Source: Sandaracinus amylolyticus
GTDB lineage: Bacteria > Myxococcota_A > Polyangia > Polyangiales > Sandaracinaceae
Length of the DNA stretch: 64,000 bases
Assembly: GCF_000737325.1 (NCBI RefSeq)
Contig: NZ_CP011125.1
Coordinates: 3,472,001-3,536,000 of the forward strand
Reading direction: 5' to 3'
Each line of letters opens with the position of its first letter. The first letter of the stretch is position 1. Under the pieces are notes generated by a model. That model worked only from the letters and a program-made list of their open reading frames with translations, made no database searches and was not told the origin of the DNA. Of this stretch, positions 41,985 to 51,436 are shown one piece after another. A program made the position numbers and the translations under genes.

Positions 41985-44738
41985 GTGAGAGGACGTCGGC
42001 TGATCGAAGTGCCGATTCCCGCTGCATCCGACGTCCCGCGCGCGCCCTCGTCTTCCTCGCCGCAGCCCGCTGCTGCCCCGGCGCGCGGAGGCAGGCCGAT
42101 CGCGGTGAGCGTCGTCGTCACGATGCTCGCGTCGGTCGTGCTCGCGATCGCCGACATCGCGCAGTCGCCGATCCGCACGACGGCGCCGCGCGTCGGCCCC
42201 TCCGACTTCGTCGTGGCGGCGCTGCACATCGGCGCGCTGTACGTCGCGTGCGGCGCGGCCGTCGGCGTCGCGCTCGGTCTCGCGGTGGCGATCGTCGGTC
42301 GTGGTCGCGCCGCCGGCGCCACGCTCGAGCGTCTCGGGACGGGCGCGCACTGGCTGAGACCGGACCCGCCCGGCGTCGCGCGCGTGATCGCCACGGCGAT
42401 CGCCGCGATCGGGCTGTTCGCGACCGCGGCGGGCCTGCACGTCGTCGCGGTGTCGCGCTTCCACCGCGCCGATCTCGCGGGGTACCTCGTCGGCGCGGTC
42501 GTCGTCGCGGCGGCGTGGGTGCTGTCCGCGCTGCGCGCCGCGATCGCCGTCGCGTTGCGCCCGGTGATCGCGGGGCTGGGCCGCGCCGGGACGCGCGCGT
42601 CGATCGCGATCCTCGCGCTCGTGCTCGTCGTGGCGGTCACGGCGATCTTCCTCGCGCTCCACCCGGAGATCCTCCTCGCGTACGACCCGGTGGCGCTGGC
42701 GTGGATCCCCGCGATCGGGGTGGCGTGGATCGCCTGCGCAGCGCTCTCGGTGGCGCGGATGCGGCGTGCACGTCGTGCTCGCGTCCGCGCGCTCGCCGCA
42801 GTGCTCGTCGTGCTCGCGACGGTCGCGCTGCTCACGAGCGCGACGACGTTCGGCGAGTCGAACCGCGTTCGCAGCGTCGTCGAGCAGCGCAGCGTGATCG
42901 GACGGCGTGTGATCCGGCTGCTCTCGCCGATCACCGATCGCGATGGCGATCGCTACTCGTGGGCGTTCGGCGGCGGCGACTGCGACGACACGAACGCGTC
43001 GATCCATCCCGGCGCGCTCGACGAGCCGGGCGACGACGTCGACCAGGACTGCTTCGGCGGCGATGGATCGCCGAACGTCGTCGAGCGCGGGCTGGGTCGG
43101 TTCGGCGCGCCGGTCGAGGGGCTCGCGCAGCCCAACTTCCTCGTGGTCACGATCGACGCGCTGCGGCGTGATCACCTCGGGGCGTACGGTTACTCGCGAC
43201 CGACGTCGCCGAACATCGACGCGTTCCTCGGCGACGCCGTCGACTTCCGCGAGGTCGTGCCGCAGTCGTCTCGCTCGCTGCGCTCGATCCCGGCGATGTG
43301 GACGGGCAACTACGCGTCCGAGGTCGCCTACGGGCCGGAGTACCTCTGGCCCTCGTTGCTCCAGGAGAACGTCACGGCGCCGGAGCTGCTGCGCGATCGC
43401 GCCGGATACGAGACGTCGGTGATCATGGCCACCGACTACTTCGAGCGGATGACCGACTTCTTCCAGGGGTTCGAGCAGGTCACCCAGTTCGAGATGCCGG
43501 ATCCGCCGCGTGAGCGCGCGGTGAACGAGGCGCTGCCCGAGATGCGCCGACTGGCTGCCTCCGGCCAGCCGTGGCTCCTCTGGGTCCATCTCTACAACTG
43601 CCACGTTCCCTATCTGCAAGACGGAGTGGAGTCGCAGTTCGGCAGCGAGCAGGTCGACCTCTACGACACCGAGATCACGCTCGCGGACCGGCAGTTCCAG
43701 CGGCTGCTCGATGCGCTCGACGAGCTCGGGCTGCGCGATCGCACCGTCGTCGTGCTCGCGTCGGATCACGGCGAGGGCTTCGGTGAGCACGGCACGTTCG
43801 GGCACTCGACGACGCTCTACGAAGAGGAGCTGCGATCGCTGCTCGCGGTGCGCGTGCCGGGCGTCGCGGCGCGTCGAGTGGACCAGCCCGTCGGCTTGCT
43901 CGACGTCGCGCCGACGATCCTGAACCTCGCGCGCGTCGAGCCGAACCAGGAGATCTCGGGCGTCAGCCTCGTGCCGTTCATGACGGGCGAGCGCGAGCCC
44001 GACGCGGATCGCCCGATCTTCGCGGAGCTGTTGCCGGACGGGCTCCACCCGTACGACGTCAAGGTGATGCGGCGCGGCGCGCGGAAGCTGATGTGGTGGG
44101 TGCGCGACGGGACGTTCCAGTACTTCGATCTGCAGGCCGATCCCGCGGAGGAGCACGACCTCTCGGACGAGCGGCGCGCCGACGCGCTCGAGATGATGTC
44201 GGCGCTGCGTGCGTGGATCGCGGGATCGGCGCGCGCAGAGAATCGCACCGACACGTTCGTCGACCGGAACCGACTGCGCGCGATGCCGACGGTCACACAC
44301 CCGGTCGAGATCCGCTATCCGGGGATGTTCACCGTCGTCGGGATCGACATGCCGCGTGATCGATTCACGCACGGCGAGGCGATCCCGCTGACGTTCTATT
44401 ATCGAGTCGACGGTCAGATCGACTCCGATCTGTTCTTCTACGTCGACATCGCCGGTCCGCCGGGCGTGCGCATCCCCGCGCACTTCCACGCGTGGCACTT
44501 CCCGCTGCACTCGCGATATCCGACCTCGCGCTGGGTGCCCGGGGAGATCGTGCGCGACCCGACTCCGATCGTGATCCCCGAAGAGCTCACCGCGCCGGTG
44601 CGACTGCACTTGTCTCTGCGTGTGAGAGACGGAGATCGCATCCTCTCGGCCGACGTCGACGGCGAGTCCCTCACGACGGTCCCGCTGATGGATCTCGACG
44701 TCGTCCCGCGCGCGGAGCTCTCGACTTCGCCGCGCTGA
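41985..44738 (+). CDS. Membrane-anchored sulfatase/phosphoglycerol-transferase-like protein
   Basis: 917 aa from GTG 41985. Six or so N-terminal transmembrane helices run to about 285. A MopE-like calcium segment (DRDGDRYSWAFGGGDCDDTNASIHPGA) follows at about 320-345. The alkaline-phosphatase/sulfatase core is VVTIDALRRDHLGAYGY, ASDHGEGFGEHGTFGHS and a final beta domain. The nucleophile region reads PQSSRSLRSIPAMWTG, so the CxPSR sulfatase signature is absent; a Ser or Thr nucleophile, as in phosphoglycerol transferases, would be expected. Probably modifies or cleaves a sulfated or phosphorylated envelope glycan. Overlap with glycan genes supports this. Confidence 0.8.
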   Translation: MRGRRLIEVPIPAASDVPRAPSSSSPQPAAAPARGGRPIAVSVVVTMLASVVLAIADIAQSPIRTTAPRVGPSDFVVAALHIGALYVACGAAVGVALGLAVAIVGRGRAAGATLERLGTGAHWLRPDPPGVARVIATAIAAIGLFATAAGLHVVAVSRFHRADLAGYLVGAVVVAAAWVLSALRAAIAVALRPVIAGLGRAGTRASIAILALVLVVAVTAIFLALHPEILLAYDPVALAWIPAIGVAWIACAALSVARMRRARRARVRALAAVLVVLATVALLTSATTFGESNRVRSVVEQRSVIGRRVIRLLSPITDRDGDRYSWAFGGGDCDDTNASIHPGALDEPGDDVDQDCFGGDGSPNVVERGLGRFGAPVEGLAQPNFLVVTIDALRRDHLGAYGYSRPTSPNIDAFLGDAVDFREVVPQSSRSLRSIPAMWTGNYASEVAYGPEYLWPSLLQENVTAPELLRDRAGYETSVIMATDYFERMTDFFQGFEQVTQFEMPDPPRERAVNEALPEMRRLAASGQPWLLWVHLYNCHVPYLQDGVESQFGSEQVDLYDTEITLADRQFQRLLDALDELGLRDRTVVVLASDHGEGFGEHGTFGHSTTLYEEELRSLLAVRVPGVAARRVDQPVGLLDVAPTILNLARVEPNQEISGVSLVPFMTGEREPDADRPIFAELLPDGLHPYDVKVMRRGARKLMWWVRDGTFQYFDLQADPAEEHDLSDERRADALEMMSALRAWIAGSARAENRTDTFVDRNRLRAMPTVTHPVEIRYPGMFTVVGIDMPRDRFTHGEAIPLTFYYRVDGQIDSDLFFYVDIAGPPGVRIPAHFHAWHFPLHSRYPTSRWVPGEIVRDPTPIVIPEELTAPVRLHLSLRVRDGDRILSADVDGESLTTVPLMDLDVVPRAELSTSPR

Positions 44739-44792
44739 GCGGCGCCATGTAGATCTCCCGCGCGCTCTATCCCGAGCGCTCAGGAGGTAGAG

Positions 44793-46562
44793 ATGGTCGA
44801 TCGGAGATCCCCAGGAACGATTGCGTTGTTGGCGCTCGTCGGTGCAGCCGCGAGCGCGTGCGACGACCCAGGAGCGGCTCGTGTCGATGACGCGCTGACC
44901 GGCGGTACCGTGACCGGCGCGGACCAGCGACCCGAGATCGGACGATTCGACAACGAGTGTCATGGCACGCTCATCCACCCGCGCTGGGTGCTGAGCACGG
45001 CGAGCTGCCCGTGGGGATCGGGCCCGCTCTACGCCCTCGGTGGGGCCTGGAGCGACGTCATCGACACGCCTTCCGTCGATGGCTTCGAGCTGAGCATCAC
45101 GCACGACGGCGTGGCGTTCTCGTGGGACGCGTGTGATGGCGGGCCCTGTGAGGTCGAGCGCACGATCACGCTCCACGGCGAGACCGTTCGGGGCGCGAAC
45201 GATCTCGTGCTGGTGCGACTGGCGAACCCGGTGCGCGCATCCGAGGCGGTGCCCACTTCGATCGCGACTGGATATCCCAACGAGTTCTCGACAGTGACGG
45301 CCTGGGGGAGCAGCAGCTGGCTCCCCGGGCCGCCCGACGGTGGCGGCGGCGTGCCCTCGCCGCGCCCGATGCAGTGGCGCGAGCACGTGTATGGCACTCC
45401 CTCGGGGGCAGGGACGCCGGATGTCGGGGGCCCGCGCACGCTCGGAGTCCGCACCAGCGGTGGCGCGGTGTATGCGCTGACGAGCAACGATGACGTCGTC
45501 GCGGAGCCGATCCCCCGACGTGCAGAGATCATGGCGATCGTGAACGAGTGGGAGGCGCACGGCGCGCAAGACATCAGCCGCAACGGCTGGTGCACGCAGT
45601 CCACCGGGCGCGTGCACTGGGGCGACGTCGACGCGAACGGCACCCCCGACGCGATCTGTCACGACGTGAGCTCGGGGGCACTTCAGGTCGCCGAGAACCG
45701 GAATCGCGTGATTCGTCAGCAGTTCAGCTCGGCGTCCGCGTTCTGCGCGGGCACGGGAAGGACGCTGCTCACCGGCGACTTCAATGGTGATGGCCGGACC
45801 GACCTGCTCTGCCGCACCTCCGGCGGAGTCATCGAGATCGACTACGCATCGTCGTCTTCGGCGACACGCTACCGCTCGAGCACGACCTCCATCGTCAGCT
45901 CTGCGTGGTGCACGCACTCCACGGCGACGCTGCAGGTGGCGGACGTCAACGGCGATCGGCGCTCGGATCTGCTCTGCCGCGACCGTGTGACCGGCCAGAT
46001 GTGGATCGACCTCGCGAGCACGGCCGCGACCGGACAGTTCGCGGCCGCGACCGACCTCGGCTACTCGACCTCGTGGTGCACGCATTCCGGAGCGCGCCTC
46101 TACGTCGGCGACTTCAACGGAGACCATCGGAGCGACCTGCTCTGCCACACCACGACGACGGGCCACCTGCACCTCCAGCTCGCGAACGCCGTCGCCCCCT
46201 ACTACGACGCGACGACGGATGCCGAGCTGGCGAGCGGTCGGAGCACCGGAATCGCTTGCACGGGCACCGGACAGGGCACCTGCAGCGAGGGGCAGCAGTG
46301 CGAGTCGGGCGCGTGTCGGGAGCGCCTGTGCGTGGGCGCCGGGAGCCGACTCTCGACCGCCGACCACAGCGGCGATGGTCTGAGTGACGTGCTCTGCGAG
46401 TACCCCAGCGGGCGTACCGCTGGGCTCCGCAGCTACGGTGGACGACCGAGCGCCGGTGGGGCGCTCTTGCGGACCACGGCCGACGGCCGGTTCGGTTGGC
46501 TCGGGCGCGTGCGCGCGCGTCGTACGGACGCCGCGTCGCAGCCGTGGTCGACGGGGAGCTGA
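44793..46562 (+). CDS. Lipoprotein: inactive trypsin-like domain plus FG-GAP repeats
   Basis: 589 aa from ATG 44793, with a perfect AGGAGG upstream. The signal peptide ends in ASAC (Cys23). Residues about 35-260 follow a trypsin-like (S1) layout: ECHGTLIHPRWVLSTASC, NDLVLVRLANPV and DVGGP. But the catalytic His is Ser71 and the catalytic Ser is Val211, while the Asp137 position remains. The C-terminal half has five FG-GAP-type repeats with DxNxDGxxD calcium loops (GDFNGDGRTDLLCRT and variants), each with a WCTHS lead. A calcium-binding surface protein with a dead protease domain is the simplest reading. Confidence 0.85.
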   Translation: MVDRRSPGTIALLALVGAAASACDDPGAARVDDALTGGTVTGADQRPEIGRFDNECHGTLIHPRWVLSTASCPWGSGPLYALGGAWSDVIDTPSVDGFELSITHDGVAFSWDACDGGPCEVERTITLHGETVRGANDLVLVRLANPVRASEAVPTSIATGYPNEFSTVTAWGSSSWLPGPPDGGGGVPSPRPMQWREHVYGTPSGAGTPDVGGPRTLGVRTSGGAVYALTSNDDVVAEPIPRRAEIMAIVNEWEAHGAQDISRNGWCTQSTGRVHWGDVDANGTPDAICHDVSSGALQVAENRNRVIRQQFSSASAFCAGTGRTLLTGDFNGDGRTDLLCRTSGGVIEIDYASSSSATRYRSSTTSIVSSAWCTHSTATLQVADVNGDRRSDLLCRDRVTGQMWIDLASTAATGQFAAATDLGYSTSWCTHSGARLYVGDFNGDHRSDLLCHTTTTGHLHLQLANAVAPYYDATTDAELASGRSTGIACTGTGQGTCSEGQQCESGACRERLCVGAGSRLSTADHSGDGLSDVLCEYPSGRTAGLRSYGGRPSAGGALLRTTADGRFGWLGRVRARRTDAASQPWSTGS

Positions 46563-46574
46563 TCGCAGAGAAAC

Positions 46575-46610
46575 GAGAAACGGGAGCGCGATTCTCGCGC
46601 TCCCGTTCTC
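46575..46610. terminator. Bidirectional hairpin terminator between convergent genes
   Basis: ACGGGAGCGCGA and TCGCGCTCCCGT pair perfectly (12 bp) around a TTC loop. Flanking GAGA/TCTC extends the stem with one bulged A. It lies 12 bases after the stop of the plus-strand lipoprotein gene and about 25 bases beyond the stop of the minus-strand gene at 46636. No long T-run, so it is a GC-type terminator of either strand. Confidence 0.75.
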
Positions 46611-46635
46611 CATGTCCGTCACCCGCGTCGCGTGC

Positions 46636-47808
46636 TCATTGCCACTCGAGCTCGCTCAATCCGGCGCTCGTGCGGTGATGGCTCACCACCACGAACCGGA
46701 TCCGCATGACGCCGTCGAGGTCGACCTGCTGCTCGACCCACTGCGGGTCGGGGCGGAACGGGATGTCGCCGTCGATCGAGCGGAGCACCTGGCCGTCTTC
46801 GCCGTAGAGCTCGAGGCGGTACTGGTTCGTGCCGCGATCGTGGTGCGGCGCGTTCGACGTGTTGAGCATGCGGACACGCTCGATGTGGTGCGGGCTCGAG
46901 AAGCGCACCTCGAGCCAGCCCGGCTGGCCGTCGGGAACGAGCCACCACGTGTCGGTGCGACCGTCGACGGCCTTGTCCTGATCGTATGCGGGCGCGTCGG
47001 CCCACACCGCCGACGCGTGCACCGTGTACTCGGGCTTGCGCGTGAGGAAGTACGTCGCGGTCAGCGCGCCGACCGCGAGGAGCACCGCGCTGGCGGTGCG
47101 GGCGACGCGCGTGAAGACCAGCGCGCGGCGATCGAGCGCGGCCGACGCGAGCCGGCGATCCGCCGTGTGTCGCGCGTGCGTGACCTGCTGGTAGAGGTCG
47201 CCGTGGGCGGGGCTGATCTCGGCGTCGAGCAGCGGGAGCGACGCCGCGTGGAACGCGGCGCGCGCGGCTTCGATCGTCTCGATCTCCTTGTCGCTCGCAC
47301 CGCGTGCGCGAAGCACCGTCGCGCGGAGCGCGCGCTCGTCGACGACGGGCGCTTCCACGCGCGCGACCGGCGCCGCCGGGGCGGCTTCCGCGTCGACCTC
47401 GGCCGCGGCGTCGACCTCGGCCTCCGCGTCGACCTCGAGCTCCGCGTCGGCGGCGCTCGTCGGATCCTCCGCTGCCGCTTCGGTCACCGGCGGTGCCGGC
47501 GCGACCGCGGCGTCGAGCTGGAGGCTTCGCGCGAGCGTCGGCGCGGCCGTGAGCGTCGCGTCGAGCGCGGACCCTGCGAGGCGCAGCCCTTCCGCGGTGT
47601 GCCCGTTGGCCCACAGCGTGTCGGCCGCGTCGCTCCGCTGGCGACCGAGCGCGAGCGCATCGGCGATCGCACGTCGCGCGCGCTCGTCGACGCGCGCGAC
47701 CAGCTCGCCGTCACGCCGAAGCGTGAAGTACTCGATGAGCGAGGTGAGAGGGCTCGTGCGACCCGCGCTCGAGCGCGTCGGCGTGCCAGGGTTCGTCGCG
47801 GACGTCAC
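46636..47808 (-). CDS. Membrane protein with C-terminal discoidin (F5/8 type C)-like domain
   Basis: About 390 aa from GTG 47808; the start is uncertain, as no strong ribosome site is seen and longer readings exist. The N-terminus is cytoplasmic and Asp/Glu/Ala-rich with a repetitive EVDAEAEVDAAAEVDAEAA stretch. A single transmembrane helix (TASAVLLAVGALTATYFLT) stands at about 240. The C-terminal about 130 residues (VHASAVWADAPAYDQDKAVDGRTDTWW...GWLEVRFSS...IERVRMLNTSN...YRLELYGEDG) match the discoidin carbohydrate-binding fold. It likely binds surface sugars. Confidence 0.75.
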   Translation of the reverse strand: MTSATNPGTPTRSSAGRTSPLTSLIEYFTLRRDGELVARVDERARRAIADALALGRQRSDAADTLWANGHTAEGLRLAGSALDATLTAAPTLARSLQLDAAVAPAPPVTEAAAEDPTSAADAELEVDAEAEVDAAAEVDAEAAPAAPVARVEAPVVDERALRATVLRARGASDKEIETIEAARAAFHAASLPLLDAEISPAHGDLYQQVTHARHTADRRLASAALDRRALVFTRVARTASAVLLAVGALTATYFLTRKPEYTVHASAVWADAPAYDQDKAVDGRTDTWWLVPDGQPGWLEVRFSSPHHIERVRMLNTSNAPHHDRGTNQYRLELYGEDGQVLRSIDGDIPFRPDPQWVEQQVDLDGVMRIRFVVVSHHRTSAGLSELEWQ

Positions 47809-47921
47809 TGAGAGATCACCCGAGTCGTGGGAAGTGGCTCCGGATGTACCGAGGTGCCGCCGGAGAAGCAAGGGCGCCGGGCGTTGGCCCGGGGTCGAAC
47901 GTCGTCTATGGTGCGCGCCTC

Positions 47922-49412
47922 GTGAACGCGGTACCAACGCACGAGACCCGCCCAGAACGTCGCGCTCGAGCTGCCTGGGCCCTCCGTGCGCTCCTCGTCG
48001 TCGTCGCCACCGGCGCGTCGATCGCGGCGTGGGTCTACGGCCTTCCTGCCGCGCTCGACCTGCGGAATTGGTTCTACCCGGTGCGCTGGCGCGAGCTCGA
48101 TGCGAGCCCGCTCGCGTTCGTGCTCGGCGCGCTCGTGCCGCTGCTGCTCGTGATCGTCTGGCGCGCAGCGCGCGCGCGGCGGCACGTGGTCGCGCTCGCC
48201 TTGCTCGTCGGGACGAGCCTCGCGGCGCAGACCGCGTCGCTGTTGCTCGTCGGGCCCGAGCTCGAGACCGCGCTCGAGCGCTTCGAGGGCGGGCACGGCG
48301 ACTTCTTGCGCGCCGCGCACGCCGCGCGCGAGCGGCGTCTGCGCGACCTGCTCGCTGCGTATCCGGAAGAGGCCGAGGCCGGGACCTTCAGCAACTTCGG
48401 CAAGAGCAAGCCACCCGGGACGTTCGCGCTCTACGCGTGGATCGAGCGCGAGGGTCGGACCGGACCGGCGCGGACGCTCCTCGCGCCGCTGCGGCGGCTC
48501 GCCGATCGGAGGCCGCGGCTGCGCACGCACCCCGAGGCCGTCGCCGCCGCGATCGTCGCGTTCCCGGTGATCACGTCGCTCGTCGTGATCCCGATCGTGT
48601 TGCTCGGCTGGGCGCTCTCGGGCCGCAGCGCGCCCGGCTACGCGGCGGCCGTGCTGTGGGCGACGTGCCCGGCCGTGCTCGTCGTGACGCACCACGCGGA
48701 CGGCTCGTGGTACGCGCTGCTCGCGACGACGGCGTGCGCGCTCGCCGCGCTCGGCGGGCGGACGCGGCGCGCGTGGATCTCGGGCTGCGGCGGGCTCGTT
48801 CTCGCGCTCGGAATCTGGAGCAGTTACGGGCTCTTACCGGTGCTCGCGCTCGCGCTGGGCGCGCAAGGCGCGGCGGTGCTCGCGGTGACGCGCAGCGGCG
48901 CACGGCTCGCGCTGATCCGCGCCGTCGCGCGGCAGGCGATCGCGTTCGTGCTCGGTCTCGCGACCGGCATCGCGGCGCTCGTCGAGGGCGGCGTCTTCCC
49001 GCAGCCGCTCGAGGGGTATCGCACCGCGATGCGGTACCACACGCTCTGGAAGATGGAGTACGTCGGTGGCGTGTGGGGCCTGACCGGCGGGCTCGAGCTC
49101 TGGATGTGGGTCGGCTTCCCGTTGCTCGCGCTGATGCTCGTCGCGATCGCCACATCCGCGCGCGATCTGCGGTCGCGATCGTCGCGCGTGGTCGCGGCGC
49201 TCGGCGCGGCGTTCGTCGCGGTGCACGTCGTCGTGATGCTCGTCGCGGGATCGAACGAGTCGGCGCGCCTCTGGCTCTTCCAGGTGCCGATCGTCGCGGC
49301 GATCGCCGGGCTCGGGCTCGCTCGCGTGCGCGGCGGGTCGTCGCTGCTCGCGCTCGCCGTCCTGGCGCAGCTCGCGCTCGTGCCGATCACGCGCGCGTGG
49401 CAGCCGTGGTGA
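47922..49412 (+). CDS. Polytopic GT-C-like membrane protein
   Basis: About 496 aa from GTG 47922 (an ATG at 47844 would add 26 residues). Around eleven transmembrane helices; first loop LRNWFYPVRWRELDASP and a periplasmic FSNFGKSKPPGTFALYAW that recalls the substrate-binding loop of GT39/GT83-type enzymes. No acidic DE motif as clear as in neighbours. 74 bases separate it from the next gene, so the two may be co-transcribed. Likely a glycan-assembly enzyme or flippase-like protein; exact family unassigned. Confidence 0.7.
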   Translation: MNAVPTHETRPERRARAAWALRALLVVVATGASIAAWVYGLPAALDLRNWFYPVRWRELDASPLAFVLGALVPLLLVIVWRAARARRHVVALALLVGTSLAAQTASLLLVGPELETALERFEGGHGDFLRAAHAARERRLRDLLAAYPEEAEAGTFSNFGKSKPPGTFALYAWIEREGRTGPARTLLAPLRRLADRRPRLRTHPEAVAAAIVAFPVITSLVVIPIVLLGWALSGRSAPGYAAAVLWATCPAVLVVTHHADGSWYALLATTACALAALGGRTRRAWISGCGGLVLALGIWSSYGLLPVLALALGAQGAAVLAVTRSGARLALIRAVARQAIAFVLGLATGIAALVEGGVFPQPLEGYRTAMRYHTLWKMEYVGGVWGLTGGLELWMWVGFPLLALMLVAIATSARDLRSRSSRVVAALGAAFVAVHVVVMLVAGSNESARLWLFQVPIVAAIAGLGLARVRGGSSLLALAVLAQLALVPITRAWQPW

Positions 49413-49486
49413 TCGCGCGCCGCGGCTGACGCCGATCCGAGGCGCCTGGTCTTGCGCTCGCCACGAGCGCGTGGTCCAAAGGGGCC

Positions 49487-51436
49487 GTGCGGTCCCCGGT
49501 TCGTCTGCCCTCGCGTGGAGCGCGGTGGGTCCTCGCCGGCACGTTCGTGTGGCTCGTCGTGCTCGCGATCGTCGAACCGATGAACGCCGGCGTGCACGGC
49601 GACGGGTACTACACGTGGCTCTGGGCGCGCTCGATCGTCTTCGATCGGGACGTCGACTTCGAGGCCGATTACCGCCTGTGCGACGATCCCTGGGGCCTCG
49701 CGCACACGGACCAGGGCGACGTCATCAACCAGTGGAACCCGGGGCCGTCGCTGTTCTGGATCCCGATCCTGCTCTTCGACGTCGCGACGGATCACCCGGC
49801 GCTCCATCACCGCGATCCGCGCTACGCGAACGGCTGCATCGGTCCGCTCGCCGAGCGCGCGGTGCACGGCTCGCTCCTCGCCGGCTTCCTGACGGTGGTG
49901 CTCGCGTACCTCGTCGCGCGACGCGCGTTCGGAGAGAGCGCCGCGCTCTTCGCCGCCGTCGCGATCGGCGTGATGAGCCCGCTCTCGTACTACACGACGA
50001 TGCTCCTGTCGTACGGGCACGCCGCGTCGGCGTGCACCGGCGGGCTCGCGGTCTGGGTGTGGGATCGCGAGCGGCGGACACCATCGCGCTGGGGCTGGGT
50101 GTGGATGGGCGCCGCGACCGGGCTCGCGATGCTGACGCGCCCACAGAACGGCGTGCTCGCGATCCTGCCGCTCTGTCTCTGGCTCGAGCGCGCGTACGTC
50201 ACGTTGCGCGCAGGGGATCGTCGTGCGCTCGCGCGTCTCGTCGGCATGGGCGTCGTGTACGTCGCCGCGACGCTGCTGGTGTTCGCGCCGCAGATGCTGC
50301 AGTGGTGGGACAGCCAGGGAGAGCTCTTCTTCCTGCCGCAGGGGCGCCAGTACCTGCGCTGGGGCGCGCCGCGCATCGTGCAGATCCTCTTCTCCACGAC
50401 GAACGGGCTCCTCGTGTGGAACCCGATCCTGTACCTCGCGCTGATCGGGCTCGTGATGCTCGCGTGGCAGCGGAGGACGCGCTCGCTCGGTCTGCCGCTG
50501 CTGCTCCTCGTCGCCGCGATGACGTACGTCAACGCGAGCGTGTTCGACTGGTGGGGCGCGATCGGGTTCCCGGGCCGGCGCTTCGACTCTGTGCTCGTGC
50601 CGTTCGCGATCGGGATCGCGGCGGTCGCGGAGCGCGTCGTGCGAGCCCAACGCCAGCGGCCGGGCGTGGGCCTCGTGGCGCTCGCCACGGTCGTGATCGT
50701 CGCGCTCGGCGCGTGGTCGACCGGGACGCAGGTCGCGGTCGCGACCGCGACGCGCCTCGATCTCGCGCATCGCTCGGATCGCATGTGGCACGACGTCTGG
50801 GGGCGCGTGACGCGACCGCTCTGGGAGCACGTCGGCAATCCGCTCGCGTGGCCCGGATCGATCCCGTTCGCGCTTCGCTACGGCGTGTCGCCGCGCGTGT
50901 GGGACTTCGCGGGCGCGCAGGAGCTCTTCCTCCACGACTGGCTGACGCTTCGTCGCAGGCCCGAGGACGCGACGTTCGACTTCGTCGAGCGGCACCAGGA
51001 GCTGCTCGTCGGGTTCGAGGAGGACGTGCGCACCGTGCGCGGCCGGCGCGTCCGCGGCGTCCGCGCGCAGTACGCGCGCATGATCGTGCCGATCAGCTGG
51101 CCCGAGATCGGCGCGATGCGATTCACGGTCGCGCGGCCCGACGACGCGACCGGGCCGGTGCACGTGTGGCTCGCGATCGACGACGAGGACCTCGGATCGT
51201 TCCGCATCGATCCCGATGAGCGCGAGCTGCGCGTGCCCGTTCGGGGCGAGCACCAGGGCATCGTCGAGATCCGGATGCGCGTGGTGGGTGGCTGGGTCGG
51301 CTTCGGGACGCTCGAGTTCCTCGACGTGCACCCGACGCCGCAGGAGCGTGAAGCGCCGCATCTGCGCGAGGTCGCGGAGCGTCGTCGTGCGTGGCGCGCC
51401 GCGCGTCACGCGGAGCCGACCGCCGAGTCACCGTGA
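49487..51436 (+). CDS. Polytopic GT39-like glycosyltransferase with C-terminal beta module
   Basis: 649 aa from GTG 49487. A first helix is followed by NAGVHGDGYYTWLWARSIVFDRDVDFEADY, a GT39/PMT-like donor loop, and about ten more helices. The last about 130 residues are soluble and beta-rich (AMRFTVARPDDATGPVHVWLAIDDEDLGSFRI). Resembles dolichyl/polyprenyl-phosphate-sugar protein glycosyltransferases. The last three codons overlap the end of the convergent gene at 51428 by nine bases, an unusual coding overlap. Confidence 0.78.
   Translation: MRSPVRLPSRGARWVLAGTFVWLVVLAIVEPMNAGVHGDGYYTWLWARSIVFDRDVDFEADYRLCDDPWGLAHTDQGDVINQWNPGPSLFWIPILLFDVATDHPALHHRDPRYANGCIGPLAERAVHGSLLAGFLTVVLAYLVARRAFGESAALFAAVAIGVMSPLSYYTTMLLSYGHAASACTGGLAVWVWDRERRTPSRWGWVWMGAATGLAMLTRPQNGVLAILPLCLWLERAYVTLRAGDRRALARLVGMGVVYVAATLLVFAPQMLQWWDSQGELFFLPQGRQYLRWGAPRIVQILFSTTNGLLVWNPILYLALIGLVMLAWQRRTRSLGLPLLLLVAAMTYVNASVFDWWGAIGFPGRRFDSVLVPFAIGIAAVAERVVRAQRQRPGVGLVALATVVIVALGAWSTGTQVAVATATRLDLAHRSDRMWHDVWGRVTRPLWEHVGNPLAWPGSIPFALRYGVSPRVWDFAGAQELFLHDWLTLRRRPEDATFDFVERHQELLVGFEEDVRTVRGRRVRGVRAQYARMIVPISWPEIGAMRFTVARPDDATGPVHVWLAIDDEDLGSFRIDPDERELRVPVRGEHQGIVEIRMRVVGGWVGFGTLEFLDVHPTPQEREAPHLREVAERRRAWRAARHAEPTAESP

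Noticed and set aside
41103-46622. An uninterrupted minus-strand reading frame of 1839 codons opposite several genes
   Set aside because: GC-rich codon bias keeps antisense frames open. The amino-acid composition is Arg/Asp/His-biased, and real families are present on the plus strand and in the other minus-strand frame.
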